Shown here piece after piece: positions 1-11,392 of a DNA stretch of 64,000 nt. The notes below the pieces were generated by a model, which saw only the letters and a program-made list of their open reading frames with translations, ran no database searches and had not been told where the DNA came from. The translations under genes were made by a program, and so were the position numbers. Source of the DNA: Metaphire vulgaris (Eukaryota > Annelida > Clitellata > Crassiclitellata > Megascolecidae); NCBI GenBank assembly GCA_018105865.1, contig CM030842.1, positions 12,115,867 through 12,179,866 of the forward strand, written 5' to 3'. Each line of letters begins with the position of its first letter. Position 1 is the stretch's first letter.

Positions 1-40
1 TTTTTAAAATCTAGTTTCATTTTTAATTAAGGTGTGTTAT

Positions 41-300
41 TATTATTATTATTATTATTATCTGATAATTTATAGAGCCCTAAATATATTCGCCTAAATC
101 AAGAGTGCTTTACAATAAAGAGTTAGCCATCATACGACGTACTAAACAAGTGTGTCTTGAGATTTTTATGAACTGATCGATAGATTTCGAATTAGTGACG
201 AAACATAGAGAATTCAAGATTTTGGGTTCCCTCTTTTCACTGATCTTTCACCTAATCGTTGTTTGCGAAAGTGGTGGGATGATTAGGAGACCTTGTTACT
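41..300 (+). repeat. Dispersed SINE/LINE-tail-like repeat, copy 1
   Basis: An ATT run followed by ctgataatttatagagccct and then an AGAGTGCTTTACAAT block and TTTCGAATTA(A/G)TGACGAA. The same order recurs at 25141-25438 with clearly high identity. The short-triplet end plus a GCGCTTTACAAT-like core resembles the L2-clade LINE/SINE tails of many animals. Confidence 0.7.
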
Positions 301-682
301 GGAGCCGAAGCTGTCGGTTACTGGCCGGCGTAATGTGTCTTCGAATCAGTGTAGCCAGATAATCAGGACAGGTTTGATCATTTATAGCTCTGAACGTTAT
401 CAGACATCTCTTGTATATTATGCGTTCAGGAACTCGTCGGGAGATTTATCTCTTAAGGCGGCAAATTTTATATGATCGGCAAATCTCAAATGTTAAAAAA
501 TTAGTCTCACAGATGTGTTCACCATTGACTCTTGTCATCGCAGTCGATTTTCAGGCAGTCCAATAGGACGCTATTACAATAATCGATTCGTGTCAGAATT
601 AATGACATGGCACCAATAGGATCACTACGTCTGTCGGCAGAGTAGCGTCTGATCTCTGAGTTGATTTTCCGTAGGTGAAAAT

Positions 683-785
683 CATAATCGTTGATATTAT
701 GACTTTGTAGACGTGAGTTTCTTCATCCAAGATGACCAGAAATGGCCGCAATTGAGTTGTAAGATGGCTACAACGATCGCGCCTG
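683..785 (+). repeat. About 100-bp direct repeat, copy 1
   Basis: Shares an almost identical block (aatcataatcgttgatatta onward, then gactttgtagacgtg and gaccagaaatgg) with 1406-1505. Function unknown. Confidence 0.75.
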
Positions 786-1110
786 CAATGGAGAGTGGGG
801 TTTGGCTTTAGATGAGATCAACTCTTATCGAGAATTTAGATCATGTTATCGCTGGTAATTGTCCAAACTTTATGTTCAGATTTCGATAGAGTAAATATAT
901 TCAATTAAAAGCAACCGATAGAAATACCAGTCGCTCATTTTGCTTTTAAGATAATATTTTTAGAGCGCATATTCCAAATTTTATGACATCTTCGCACCAC
1001 TAAATCTTGCTGAAGAGACAGAGATTTTTTCAAGATTTTCAAAGCGCTGGCCCTTTCATTCAATCGATTTAACTGCTCTTTAGAAAGTGCGCGAGAAATA
1101 GGTGGTCAGA

Positions 1111-1395
1111 GTCAGAGGCGTAGCGTGTCAATTGCCAATAGCTATTGTGGCTTTAGCCATGGGTGGCACACGTGACGGAAGCGGCAAAGTGACTTGGAAG
1201 CGACGACCATCTTTTCGCTTGTCGGGAGATTTTCAGTGAAGGCGGCAAATTTTAGAAGGGGAACAATTTGAAGCGACGACCATCTTTTTATTTTCATGAG
1301 ATTTTTCAGGAAGTGGGCAACAAATTTTGGAAAGCGACGACATGGGCTCGAAGCGGCATGTTGCACGCTTTTCTGGTCTGAGTAGCAGAAATGCA
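1111..1395 (-). mobile_element. Decayed CAGAGGCGTAGCG-type MITE
   Basis: Starts CAGAGGCGTAGCG, followed by ggctttagccatgggtggca, which matches the reverse complement of the element at 12437-12694. Contains two cgacgaccatctttt blocks. The right end is eroded, so no target duplication is claimed. Confidence 0.5.
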
Positions 1396-1405
1396 TGCAA
1401 GTTAC

Positions 1406-1508
1406 AATCATAATCGTTGATACTATGACTTTGTAGACGTGGCATTCTTCAACCGCCGACCAGAAATGGACCTTCGTTGGTTGCTAAGATGGCGGACAAC
1501 GATAACTA
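1406..1508 (+). repeat. About 100-bp direct repeat, copy 2
   Basis: Partner of 683-785; the MITE-like block 1111-1395 lies just upstream of it. Confidence 0.75.
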
Positions 1509-1837
1509 ATCTATCGTGAAGCTGTTATATTTTATATCTTATTAACCGTGAACTTAAATTTTATGTTATGTCATGGTCTCGAAAAGACAATCAACTTTCA
1601 CCTTGAAAACAAAATATACACCGTATATTGCACAATTTTGTTGCTTTTTTATATAATCACTCAATGCTGGACTACATAAGTCTAATGGTAACTTTTGATT
1701 TATACAAATTGTTTGGCATTTTAAGACTTCTCGTGCAGTTAACAGTTTCGGCTTCATTCTGGACAAAGTTCAAAGACGAATCATTTCGTGATTGAGAGAG
1801 AATTTAATGCCAAACAAGTTACGATCTCAATATTTGC

Positions 1838-1905
1838 CAGAAGTCTCAAATGGTTTCAACATATCAAAAGAATGAAGGAAGAAAGACTAGATAGAAGAAA
1901 GCAGA
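1838..1905 (+). pseudogene. LINE reverse-transcriptase C-terminal scrap
   Basis: Frame reads SLKWFQHIKRMKEERLDRR, the conserved 'W-GHV-RM' motif near the C-terminus of many non-LTR retrotransposon proteins. It runs into GA-rich simple repeat. No flanking coding sequence survives. Confidence 0.5.
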
Positions 1906-1980
1906 GAGATAGAGAGAGAGGGAGAGAGAGGGAAAAGAAATAAAAGAGAGAGACCAGATACACACAGACATAGAGAGATC
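1900..1980 (+). repeat. GA-rich simple repeat
   Basis: Imperfect (AG)n with AAAG interruptions. Confidence 0.85.
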
Positions 1981-2480
1981 CCAAGATGCTTTTGGGAGCT
2001 ATTTTGATAGTTTCTTTATAGTAGCGTAGCAACGCAGTTTGGAAAGTTTATTTTGCATCGAAGAGCTGATCACTTTTTTAGTAATACAAATGTAAAAGTC
2101 TTGATCATGGGCACAGATGAAACAGACGCATCTCAAAGAAAGAAGAAGTCTAAAGATATCACAATGAACTTCGATACAGAACAGTATGCCATTGTAATAG
2201 CATTAGAGAAGATCAACGTTCTATAGAAGGTAGCATTTTCTTGTTTTCTTGGGCCGAGTTACCCGAGGGAAAGTTGCGTGCAGAGGGGAGGGGGGTTGCA
2301 TGGGACCCTGAGCATCATGTGACAAAGAACCCGAATAAGTTCTTAAATCCGTCTGTAAGGAAACTATTATTTCAAGAGGAAGACTCAGACTCAACGTTTT
2401 TTCCGTCAATTAAGATTTTGGCCCCGCGGGCATCACTTGGACCGCTCGGTCCCGGGCGTCAACCAGCCGCCGAGCGCCAC

Positions 2481-2700
2481 TGACCTGAGTCGCTCTGTGC
2501 TGTGTTCCTGTTGTCCGATTCCCGTATGGTAGAATATCACGCGAAAGAACTGTCGAAACCCTATATAGCTCGGACTGACCTTTCTGGCTGGACCATCCTC
2601 TTATTCAGGATTAGCTTTGGTGTGCCATCGGCTGATGCCCTGGGCATTATCATAGTGGCGCCATAGAAGTTTTTTGATTGATTGATTGATTGATTGATAG
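2481..2700 (-). repeat. Dispersed repeat with ATTG-type tandem end, copy 1
   Basis: Ends in tggcgccatagaagtt and a (TGAT)n run. The reverse complement matches 60665-60775 and 61965-62075 (cttctatggcgccacta...ccgatggcg). A short tandem tail next to a GGCGCCATAGAAGTT core is typical of L2-like SINE/LINE 3' ends. Confidence 0.6.
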
Positions 2701-2829
2701 CTGCTTATCGGTTCGTATAGTTTATACAGTAACATTACTGACGTGGATTTAGCTATTTCATATCAAGATTAAGCACCTAAGAGAATAAGCAGCTACTGCG
2801 GTCTTACTTTCAAAAGTGCTACAAATCCG

Positions 2830-3190
2830 GCCCGCCAATGAGTTTAATCCGGCCCTCCGGTCCCCACAGCCCAAAAATTAATTTTTACCAGCTTTGTCTA
2901 ACAAACCTTATGAGCAGTGAATTATTTATTAGTCGATCAACGGCGTTGATATCCTGAAAAGTCTGACGGGCAAATAAAAAAGATCATCACTAATTTTTCT
3001 CACTTGACCTGTCTAGTTTTTTGAGAGCTTTAGAACTTTTTCCAGCACAAACTTTCTTTTAAAAACACATAAACTTTAATACTTTTAGGGGCCCGTGAAA
3101 AGATTATTTGATTACATGGCCCTCAGCCAGACACCGCCATAGCTGTTTGGCCCTCGCTGTTGTCCAAAAGGGTGTCGACCCCTTGTGGTG
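2830..3190. mobile_element. Decayed hAT-like element (GGCCCTC family)
   Basis: Repeated tccggcccgcc/tccggccctccgg at the left and ggccctcgctgttgtccaaa...gtgtcgacccc at the right resemble animal hAT ends. An internal tgacgggcaaataaaaaaga copy of the shared motif is present near 2966. Ends are eroded and no target duplication could be read. Confidence 0.4.
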
Positions 3191-4097
3191 CAGTATATAA
3201 ATTCACAACATTTTACTTACTTACTTAACATTTGCAGTAGGGAAACGCAGAACATAGATTCGTTTTACAGCAGCAAACGATGCATTTATCTAGCGCCTAA
3301 AACTTCTTAAGCTTAAGCAGGATATCTCAAAGTGGTCTCAGTTCTAACTCAGGCATCAGTGGTAAAAAAATATCAGACGAATCTTCTAGTGGAGAGATCA
3401 ACGAAATCATCCATCATCGCCCATTTTAACTCCTTCAGCAAGATACGGCAATCGGACGCTGTCAGCCCGCGTGGCGCTGTACACCGGCCCCAGGGGGCCA
3501 GACATGCTGTCGCCCCATACCGCTTCAACTGGCGTCATTCGTCAGCGTCGCCTTTTTTGCAGTGGCGTAGACAGGAATTCAGAATAGGGGGCGACTTCGA
3601 CCTTTACCGATTTTTTCGCCCAAAAAGTCTTGAGAAGCGTAGAAATGTCGCCGTCTCAAACGCTCTAAAGTTTGCTGTCTAATGCGTTTCTTCGATCTGA
3701 TACTAACCCCCTACAGGCTACAACCCTCTGACTACGTGCCCACCCCGTTACTACGCCAATGCGTTTTGGAACCATCTTGTTCCCAAATTCTTGCAAAAAT
3801 CTATAACTTGACGCCAAATAAAATCAGTTTTGATCGGCCGAGAGATTCATTCGGCATTTTCATCCGACAGAAGAGTAATATATGATAAGTACTTCACTTG
3901 TTTTGGAGTCAATCGGAAAAAAGAAATCGAATCACAAAATCATAAAAGGAATGCTATATCTCACCACAAAACTTACCTGTCATTTTCGACCTTACAGGTT
4001 ATATTAATGAATACCTGCTTTCGAAAAAACTTACAACTGCTTTCTCTTTGCTGATCATGCTTTGTGGTTCCAGCAATTTGTAGGCCTTTCATCATCT

Positions 4098-4100
4098 TTT

Positions 4101-4142
<42 letters not shown>

Positions 4143-4284
4143 CATCATCATCAACATCAAAGAAACAATCATCATCAAATATCAATCAAATCATCATCAT
4201 CATCATCATAATTATCAGGGAACAATTGATGGTATGCAAGTCATCATCATCTTCATCATTATCATTATTATTATCATCATCATC

Positions 4285-4318
<34 letters not shown>

Positions 4319-4320
4319 AG
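4098..4320 (+). repeat. (ATC)n microsatellite cluster
   Basis: Several ATC/ATT runs interrupted by unique sequence. Translation as His or Ser runs is an artefact of the repeat. Confidence 0.95.
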
Positions 4321-4719
4321 GACATCATGGATTAACATCACTGACCATCATGTTCTCAAATTCTTGCAAAATTTCCATTAGGCAGTTTAGACGCACTGCC
4401 TCAGGATCGGCGAAAAATTTTCATCCGACAGAAGAATAATATATTGATAAAATAAAACTTGGGAATCGAAAATTTTTATATTTCACCGAAAACTAACGTT
4501 TTTTTTCAACTCGTCAGGAATATTTTTCGAAAAGCTGAGGAGCTTTTTTGCTCGTCAGAATTTTTTCATCATTGATGGTGAATGGGCATCATCAAATTAT
4601 CATCAAAATGAAAATCTGCCTCATCATCATCAGCCCAAATCATCATCTAAAGATCATCCATCACCATGATCATGTGCCGTCTTCGACTCGAAGGTTGGCA
4701 GTCACGATCTCTTGCCCAC

Positions 4720-4872
4720 TGAATTGACCCTTAGCTTGACCTAGCAAGGTTTAAAGTGGCTTAGGAGGTATTACTGCCTGTGTGAAGACACTAGGGGCGC
4801 TAACGGGGCTTGAACCCGCTCCGTCAGCCTGCGCTCCAGCGCGTGACCCACTCTGCCATCTTCTGCCATCTT
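4720..4872 (-). repeat. tRNA-like SINE, family A, copy 1
   Basis: On the minus strand, tggcagagtgggtcacgcgc followed by GGAGCGGGTTCAAGCCCC forms an A box/B box pair of RNA polymerase III type, then a body ending in gcgcccctagtgtcttcaca. Related copies at 14183-14290, 17808-17868 and 42590-42704. Confidence 0.65.
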
Positions 4873-4951
4873 CTGCCATCTTCCGCCCTCAACAGATCTT
4901 TTCACTGTGTCATAGTTTTTGATTTCAGTCCATTCTTTGTGTCATCTAGCC

Positions 4952-5185
4952 CAGGCCTGAGGAGAGGGGTGCAGCCGGTACATTGTACCGGGGCCCATGG
5001 AGTTTTCAGGGGCCCAGATTCGGTGACGATAAGGCTTTTTGTTTTGTTTTTTGCTTGTCAGACTGTTTTTGGAGAGTTGATAACGTTTTTTTGCTTGTCA
5101 GGTTTTTCGGAGACTTTATAATTATTTTTCTTAAGGGCCCGCAAATTTTTTGTTCCGGGGCCAGGAATTTCTCTCGGCGGCCCTG
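4952..5185 (+). mobile_element. hAT-type MITE, CAGGSC family, copy 1
   Basis: Starts CAGGCCTGAGGAGAGG, ends CTCGGCGGCCCTG. Flanked by atctagcc (4944-4951) and atctagct (5186-5193), an 8-bp target duplication with one change. Inverted relative to the copy at 6308-6544. Two tttttgcttgtcag motifs inside. Confidence 0.85.
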
Positions 5186-5195
5186 ATCTAGCTAA

Positions 5196-5415
5196 GCACT
5201 TTTTGGTCTTCCTTTATCATTAGGACCTTCGTATTTTCCCTCTAGAATGTTTTGGGCTTGTTCAGAGCAGGATCTGCTCTTAACATGTCCAGCATATTGG
5301 ATTTTTATTTTGGCCATTTTTTTAAGCAACGGGGTTTCCTCCCCTAATTTCTGCAGCACTGTCTCATTTGCTATAATGGGGACCTTTAGAGGTGCAATAA
5401 TTTTAGAGGTGCAAT
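5196..5415 (-). pseudogene. LINE reverse-transcriptase C-terminal fragment
   Basis: Minus-strand frame contains KIKIQYAGHVKSRS and NILEGKYEG, then KGRPKS: the GH(V/I), ILEGK and GRP landmarks that close many non-LTR retrotransposon ORF2 proteins. Only about 70 residues remain and the end runs into the MITE at 4952-5185. Confidence 0.65.
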
Positions 5416-5475
5416 TCACTTTGTTACGGCGCTATAGAAGTAGTCTTGGATAAATAAAAAAAAATAAATAAATTA
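5395..5475 (+). repeat. L2-like tail with (AAAT)n
   Basis: acggcgctatagaagtagtc followed by an AAAT-rich run, the GCGCTATAGAA plus short tandem structure seen at 7757, 23440 and 32875. Confidence 0.5.
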
Positions 5476-5839
5476 TTTCAGCAGCGCAGAACCAGTGACT
5501 ATCATTCTGAAATGGAGTCGGATATCAAGATAGTAACAGTAGTGATGACCATAAGATGCTGAAGGAAAGAACAGAGAACGGAACGAAATGAATATAGCTG
5601 ACCAAAGGAGGACCTGCAGTCTGCAGAGAACTTGAAGAGAAGGACTCAATGACAAACGGTCCCAACACAAAAGTCCTGTCATTTCAAATTAAACCAACAA
5701 CCATATATTTTACTGTACTTGAAATAGCTTTACCTTTCAAAATACCCAAAGCCAATCTTTATTTTTTAGCTAACATTCAGTGGAGAGAAATCGCACATGC
5801 TCCCAGAATGGCAATGTTACCAACTTATCCCCCCACAGC

Positions 5840-6014
5840 CATGGACGTCCGCAGAAATGTTTCCAGGAGGGGTAAAACACATCGTAACACAATGGTCACG
5901 GTTAATATTTTAGCAAGATTTTCAAATTTCACTGTAAAATATTGGTATTTGCATTTTCCAGTGAGGCAATTGCTCCCTCTTGACCTAATGTGCGGGCGCC
6001 CAAAGCCGCCCATG
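5840..6014 (+). mobile_element. hAT-type MITE, CATGGGCGTCC family
   Basis: Starts CATGGACGTCCGCAGAAAT, ends GCCGCCCATG; flanked by cccacagc (5832-5839) and cccacaac (6015-6022). Interior is closely similar to 35414-35563. Confidence 0.85.
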
Positions 6015-6059
6015 CCCACAACTGATAGACTATAGCAGATAAGACTGTATTAAAGCGTG

Positions 6060-6290
6060 TGTGGTTATGGTGAAAAACGTGCCTGTTAAGAAATGTTTTG
6101 GAAGGGAAGCTGGCAGGGAAAACACAAAGAGGACGAGCTAGGACAACAATGCTAGAGAGTATGTTCGACCCCACAAAAAGAGAAAACACACGAGACCGTG
6201 GAAAGAAAAGCTCAAGATAGAGAGAAACGGCGACGCTGGAATATGGAACCTGTCTCAAGGCAGATCACTTGAACAAGTGTGGCTGTTGGT
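6060..6290 (+). pseudogene. LINE C-terminal fragment
   Basis: Reads NVLEGKLAGKTQRGRART, then after a frameshift KAQDREKRRRW, the GR-rich and DR-W landmarks at the end of non-LTR ORF2 proteins. The last 70 nt match the reverse complement of 35985-36060, so both belong to one family. Confidence 0.65.
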
Positions 6291-6307
6291 TATGTGCCCA
6301 TTGTCAG

Positions 6308-6544
6308 CAGGGCCGCCGAGAGAATTTCCGGGTCCCGGTACAAGACATAGTCACGACTCACGGGCCCCTGACCTGCCAAGTGTGTGAAAAAGTTGACGAC
6401 CTTCTTTTCTCGTCAGTCTTCCTATGGTTTCACACTATTGTTAATACATCATCATCACCGGACCCAGACCCGGGCCCCTATGAGCTCCATGGGCCCTGGA
6501 ACAAATCAACAATGTACCGGCTGCATCCTCTCTCCTCAGACCTG
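6308..6544 (-). mobile_element. hAT-type MITE, CAGGSC family, copy 2
   Basis: Starts CAGGGCCGCCGAGAGAATTT, ends CTCCTCAGACCTG. Perfect 8-bp duplication attgtcag at 6300-6307 and 6545-6552. Opposite orientation to 4952-5185. Confidence 0.9.
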
Positions 6545-6810
6545 ATTGTCAGCATTACAAAACAGACGTCTTACAAACCTGTTGAAACTACATGTTGCTG
6601 CCTCTTGTTTGACCTCGTCCCACGTTCAAGTGAACAAATATTTTTGTCCCAATTAATTAAGAAATTTCCTATCGCATGTTCTTTCTGAATACAGCGTTTT
6701 TCAGTCTACATGTCCTATATTAAACTCTCCCATTCAAGTAACATTCACTTGATGCTCCGTTTGATAAAGCAAACGTTACATTATCCGGTTCTTCCGAGGC
6801 AAAAAGTGAA

Positions 6811-6882
6811 CTCCCTGACGGGGAATCGAACCCCGGCCGCGGCGGTGAGAGCGCCGAATCCTAACCACTAGACTACCAGGGA
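6811..6882 (-). tRNA. tRNA-Glu (anticodon CTC)
   Basis: Read on the minus strand, the 72 nt fold as a standard tRNA: acceptor arm TCCCTGG/TCAGGGA with one G-U pair, A box TAGTCTAGTGGTTAGG, anticodon stem CGGCG/CGCCG with loop CTCTCAC, and B box GGTTCGATTCC. The anticodon CTC lies at 6847-6849. The sequence is very close to the tRNA-Glu typical of animals. CCA is not encoded, as expected in eukaryotes. No intron. Confidence 0.93.
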
Positions 6883-7102
6883 CCGCTGAATGCCTGGATG
6901 TGATTCAGGCTATTTACCATGGAAACAACATTCTCCACTTTCAAAACTCAGCCCAGTGACTCTTTCGTCTGGGACGACAAACTTCAATACTAATGATTGT
7001 TATTGCTAGGGCCTATTATACTGTGTGTGTATATAGCCGGTGTTAAAAACCTAAATGCACGCCAGTGACTATGCACTGGATACACATGCATACAGGAACT
7101 TC

Positions 7103-7155
7103 GTGTGTGTGTGTGTGTGTGTGTGTTTGTGTGTGCGTGGGTGTGTTTGTGTGAA
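7103..7155 (+). repeat. (GT)n microsatellite
   Basis: About 12 GT units, then an imperfect GT-rich tail. Confidence 0.95.
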
Positions 7156-7370
7156 GGAGTAGGTTACCGGCGCCAGTGGAGACATGGAGTTAATAGTGCC
7201 GCAAATTGTTGCACGTTCTCGTGTTCTTGGCGTCGGCGGCCGAAAAGCGGCGATCGTCAGACAGGGAGGAGGAGGAGGAGGCGTCGGAGGCGGCGGCGGT
7301 GGCGTCGGCCTCAGCGTGTAGTCGGTGCCGTAGATGGGGCCTTGGGCGGGGCATGATCGGCCGATTATTG

Positions 7371-7371
7371 C

Positions 7372-7418
<47 letters not shown>
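7371..7418 (+). repeat. (CT)n microsatellite
   Basis: Nearly pure CT, about 23 units. Confidence 0.97.
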
Positions 7419-7421
<3 letters not shown>

Positions 7422-7756
7422 AACCCAGACGCTCATCCGGGCGGAAAACGACTAATAAGAGAGTATGGCGGCGTAATCGAAGATAGTTTTTCCGACCGAG
7501 GAGAAAATCACGCGCAGCAAAAGAATTGAAAGTGCGCTGTGCGGAAGATGAACTAGAAATCTCACTCGTCATCGTCTTCTTCTTCTTCTTCTTCTTGTTT
7601 CCCCTCGTCCTCCACCTCCTCTTCCACTTCCTCTTCTCTTCTTCCTCTTCTACTGCTGGTAAATCGTCTCACGAGAGTTTATATAGCTGTCGATATAGGA
7701 ATGGCAGCGTTCGTCGAACAATAAACACCTTCGATATACAGTAACAAGTCTCGCAA

Positions 7757-7800
7757 AACGCTATATAAATCTTACGAGATTTTACTTACTTACTTACTCT
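7757..7800 (+). repeat. L2-like 3' tail with (TTAC)n
   Basis: aaaacgctatataaatctta followed by TTACTTACTTACT. The GCTATATAAAT plus four-base tandem is the usual end of L2-clade LINEs and their SINEs. Confidence 0.6.
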
Positions 7801-7930
7801 CGCAGTTCCTGAATCAAAAGCAACGAACGGACAAGCGACGACGACGACGACGAACTGCTACGGACGCGGAAGAAATCCGCGGAGGGATTTTGAAATCTTC
7901 AAATTCAGAGGTCGCGGAGAAAACTCGGGC

Positions 7931-9120
7931 AAACTTCTTGCTGCTTCTGATGAGATAATTATTTTTATGAGTTGATCAGAGTGACCATTCTGCTAATCGT
8001 TTAATTGAAACCGCTGAACCGTTAGTTAGATCGGCGGTATATCTGTTTATGAATTCTTAAATGGCTTTTAGTAAAACGCACCGAATGAAACTCGCCGTAT
8101 AGAACGTTTAATTCACCACAAACTTCAATAAGAACGCAATTGCGCGTCGCCTACGAAATAGTAATTAAATTATATTACAATTACCGTTGAGACGTTGATG
8201 GTTGGTTAGTACATGGCATATGCGGTGAACCGTTTAAACTGCAGATGTATATCTCTGACACACGATGGTTCGTGCAAACCATGCCACAAGAACTGTTGAA
8301 TTCGAGCGATTTGGCTGGCGTAGTAACTTGGAAACTATATTAACAGTAGAGATTCGCATTTTAGTAGTAGAAATTGGCATGTCATTGGAGTATTTCAATT
8401 CGGAATGTCGCATAGGGAAGTCACGTTTCTGTCAAGTATAATTCGCTCGACGAACGCTCTGCTTCGAAACGAGACTAAAAAACACCAAGAAACCAAACTC
8501 CGCCGGACAAAGGGGAGAATGGAAGCCGACACTTTACGCCAGAAGATTTCCAGGTGGCAGTGCGTCAACTGCTGTGGTTTAAGATGTCTGCAGCCCGCAG
8601 ATATCTTGTCGCTTCGTAATCCCATGCATCTTTATCAACAACGCCGAGCAGACTCGGTTGGAATTTGAAACGCACGCAAATACTGCACATTCGCGTTTGC
8701 AGAACTCCAGTAACGTGGGTATGTCAATAAATATAAATAATTATGCACTTCTATAGTACCAGTTATAATACCCAAGGGTATCAATCGATGGTACTTCAAA
8801 TCCATCCGCAAAAGACTAGGTCATTCCAGAGATCAGTCAGAGCGAATGAGCGAGAACTGTGTACAATGCTGTACATGTGTTTGCCTTCACGAGAATTTGC
8901 ATCGATTTTACTCTCAACTCGATAATTGTCGCGGATTTTTGCCACATTTTAACATTGAACTTTCAATGACATCTTACGCTCTAAAAAAAGCTTGTATTGC
9001 TGTTTTACAATCACGTTCTATTCTCTTACGTCAAAGTTTCTGTCAGATGGTTTACATTGCCATTAATAGCCAAATTCAAATGCTGGGCTATATAATTGTT
9101 TTGGCTTAAATGAAATTATA
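7931..9120. other. Unassigned sequence
   Basis: No gene, repeat or element recognised. Short open frames here lack homology that I can name and have no coding-like composition. Confidence 0.6.
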
Positions 9121-9126
9121 ATTGGC

Positions 9127-9368
9127 ATTTATGGATACTGAAAGAGGGAACCCTGGAAAAGAGAGGCAGAGACAGACACAGAGACAGACAGACAGAGACA
9201 GACTGACAGAGAGACAATCAGAGAGACGGACAGAGAAGGCAGAGAGACAGCAGAGAGACAGACAGAGAGACAGACAGAGAGGGAGTGAGAGGGAAGAGGG
9301 AGAGATGGAGAGAGTGAGAGACAGAGAGACAGAGAGAAAGAAAGGGAGAGAGTGGGAGAGACAGAAAG

Positions 9369-9404
<36 letters not shown>

Positions 9405-9412
9405 GAGAGAGT
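9127..9412 (+). repeat. ACAG/GA-rich repeat, copy with empty MITE site
   Basis: Opens with tatggatactgaaagaggga and cctggaaaagagaggcagag, then imperfect ACAG and GA repeats. The same opening at 9914-10160 is split by a MITE, so this copy shows the unoccupied target. Confidence 0.85.
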
Positions 9413-9928
9413 AGTCGTCGTCGATACGTTGAATTTGTCCGATGAAGGTTTTTATATTTGACCTTTTAATTAAAATCAGTAAAATACAAATGTGTGTTGT
9501 TTATCCGAAATGACTGAGTAGCATTATATCTCTGGGAAGGTGACATTTTCGATTTTCTTAGTAGATTAGATCTCGCATTCTTTATATATTCTTATCTAAA
9601 ATTGCTATCAGTTTTTTTGCTTAATTTTCTTGTGATGCATTTCCCTCATCTCAGCTTTCATTAATCAGAGCACATCCGGTTTCTACTTCGTTTTGTTAGT
9701 TTTTAAGCCTCAACGTCTTTGCCTCAGCGTCTGCTGTTACATCGCCGTCTGTTAATAATGACAGCTAGACGTAAATATATCTTAGACCATAAATTCCGTC
9801 TGGTCAGGTGGCGTGTGTTTCAAGTTAACTTCCCATGGCGTGTAATCGCGTAGGATATCACATTCTCCTGATAATATTATCCTTCAATTTTCGTAGAACT
9901 TCATCGTCACGAATATGGATACTGAAAG

Positions 9929-10122
9929 CATGGGCGTCCGGAGGGGAGTGCAAGGGGTGCAATTGCACCCCCTGGAAAAATTGTGGAGTTATGAAAAAAG
10001 TAAAATTACCTGTTTATTTCATCACAAAACCTTGTTTTGCACCCCCTTGGAAATTTTTTTCATTTCTTTCGTAACAAGACCCTGTTTACACCACCCTGGA
10101 AAAATTTCTGCGGATGCCCATG
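9929..10122 (+). mobile_element. hAT-type MITE, CATGGGCGTCC family
   Basis: Starts CATGGGCGTCCGGAGG, ends TTCTGCGGATGCCCATG. Perfect duplication actgaaag at 9921-9928 and 10123-10130. The host repeat without the insertion is at 9127. Confidence 0.95.
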
Positions 10123-10390
10123 ACTGAAAGAGGGAAACCTGGAAAAGAGAGGCAGAGAAAGACACAGAGACAGAAACAGAGACAGACGCAGAGACAGACA
10201 CAGAGACAGACAGACAGAGACAGACAGACAGAGACAATCAGAGAGACGGACAGAGAGACAGGCAGAGAGACAATCAGAGAGACATACAGAGAGACAGACA
10301 GATAGACAGAGAGAGAGAGAGAAAGAGGGAGTGAGAGGGAAGAGGGAAGAGGGAGAGATGGAGAGACAGAGAGACAGAGAGAAAGAGACA
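10123..10390 (+). repeat. ACAG/GA-rich repeat, interrupted copy
   Basis: Continuation of the repeat beginning at 9914, after the MITE: cctggaaaagagaggcagag followed by ACAG and GA runs. Confidence 0.85.
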
Positions 10391-11129
10391 AAGTAATCAC
10401 GTAATCAACATTCTGCATTGATAACACAGTCGGATTTTTAATACTTGAGTCATTGCCTTTAATCTGTCTTTTGTTGCAAAAAGGAATAAAGTGTGGCTGC
10501 AGTAAATTTCCTATCGGAACTCTTTGCCTATAAATGTGTTCTATTTGGATATTTTTATTTCATATGACTGTTTTAATACTAGCTCAGTTTATACTATCGC
10601 TGCATGCCTCGATAAAACGATATCGTAAACTGATAAAGATTTGCTTGCAGCAAAATCAAATATGTTGCTCTATTCTTAACGAAGCAGAAATTTCGTTTTA
10701 CTCTCGGCTCAATTGGTCAACTGATATTTGAGAACTACTGTATTTCTAAAATAAGTGGTGTTTACACTTCGAAGCGATGAAACAGCAGTCAGTAGTAGGC
10801 CCACTCGAACTATAGGCCTACAAAAGAACACGGCAGCAGACCGTGTGTTTGTGTACTGTATACTGTACATTATAACGCACGACGCTGTTCAAGGCAACGA
10901 GCGAAATAATATGAACAGCTGGGGCGCATATACACTGTTCATCCGTTCAGATGAACAACTATACAGTACCTGTAGATGCATATGCGGAATGCATGTGAAA
11001 CATGAGATACATTTTCGTTGCTGATCACAAAGATTAATGGCAGCTTTTAAAAATCACAGCACGTAATTTTTTTGAGAAAAGCCAAACTTTGCATTTAAAT
11101 GAAATCACGAGAATTTTTCAATTGGTCAA
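10391..11129. other. Unassigned sequence
   Basis: Nothing recognised on either strand. Confidence 0.6.
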
Positions 11130-11137
11130 TCGGTCAC

Positions 11138-11392
11138 CAGAGCCGTAGCTTGAGTATTCGGCGCCCGGGGCAAGGTTTGAAATTTGCGGGTGACGACCTT
11201 TTTTGCTTTTCCGCGCGGGGTATTTATAGCCTCTAACAAGCCTAAATTCTGGCGACGACCTTTTTTCACTCATTTGAATTGTTTCAACCCGAAGGAATAT
11301 ATGGTAAAGAAAAATTAATACATTAGTGTGCAAAATGCGCCCCCATGACGGCGCCCGGGGCAACTTGCCCCCTGCACCCAGCTACAGCTCTG
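11138..11392. mobile_element. hAT-type MITE, CAGAGCCGTAGCT family
   Basis: Ends CAGAGCCGTAGCT and AGCTACAGCTCTG. Flanks tcggtcac (11130-11137) and ttggtcac (11393-11400). Two gacgaccttttttg blocks and two ggcgcccggggcaa blocks inside. Confidence 0.9.

Larger units (their letters stand above)
7200..7930. promoter_or_regulatory. CpG-rich segment, possible promoter or 5' exon region
   Basis: The densest CG-dinucleotide stretch upstream of the channel gene (ggcgtcggcggccgaaaagc, ggcggcggcggtggcgtcgg, later cgacgacgacgacg and gcggaggg). It is broken by a (CT)n run at 7373-7417. The position 13 kb upstream of coding exon 1 would suit a first noncoding exon. No initiator or donor can be singled out, so the call is speculative. 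Confidence 0.25.

Noticed and set aside
4064..4381. His/Ser-rich frame
   Set aside because: Encoded entirely by ATC/TCA microsatellite.
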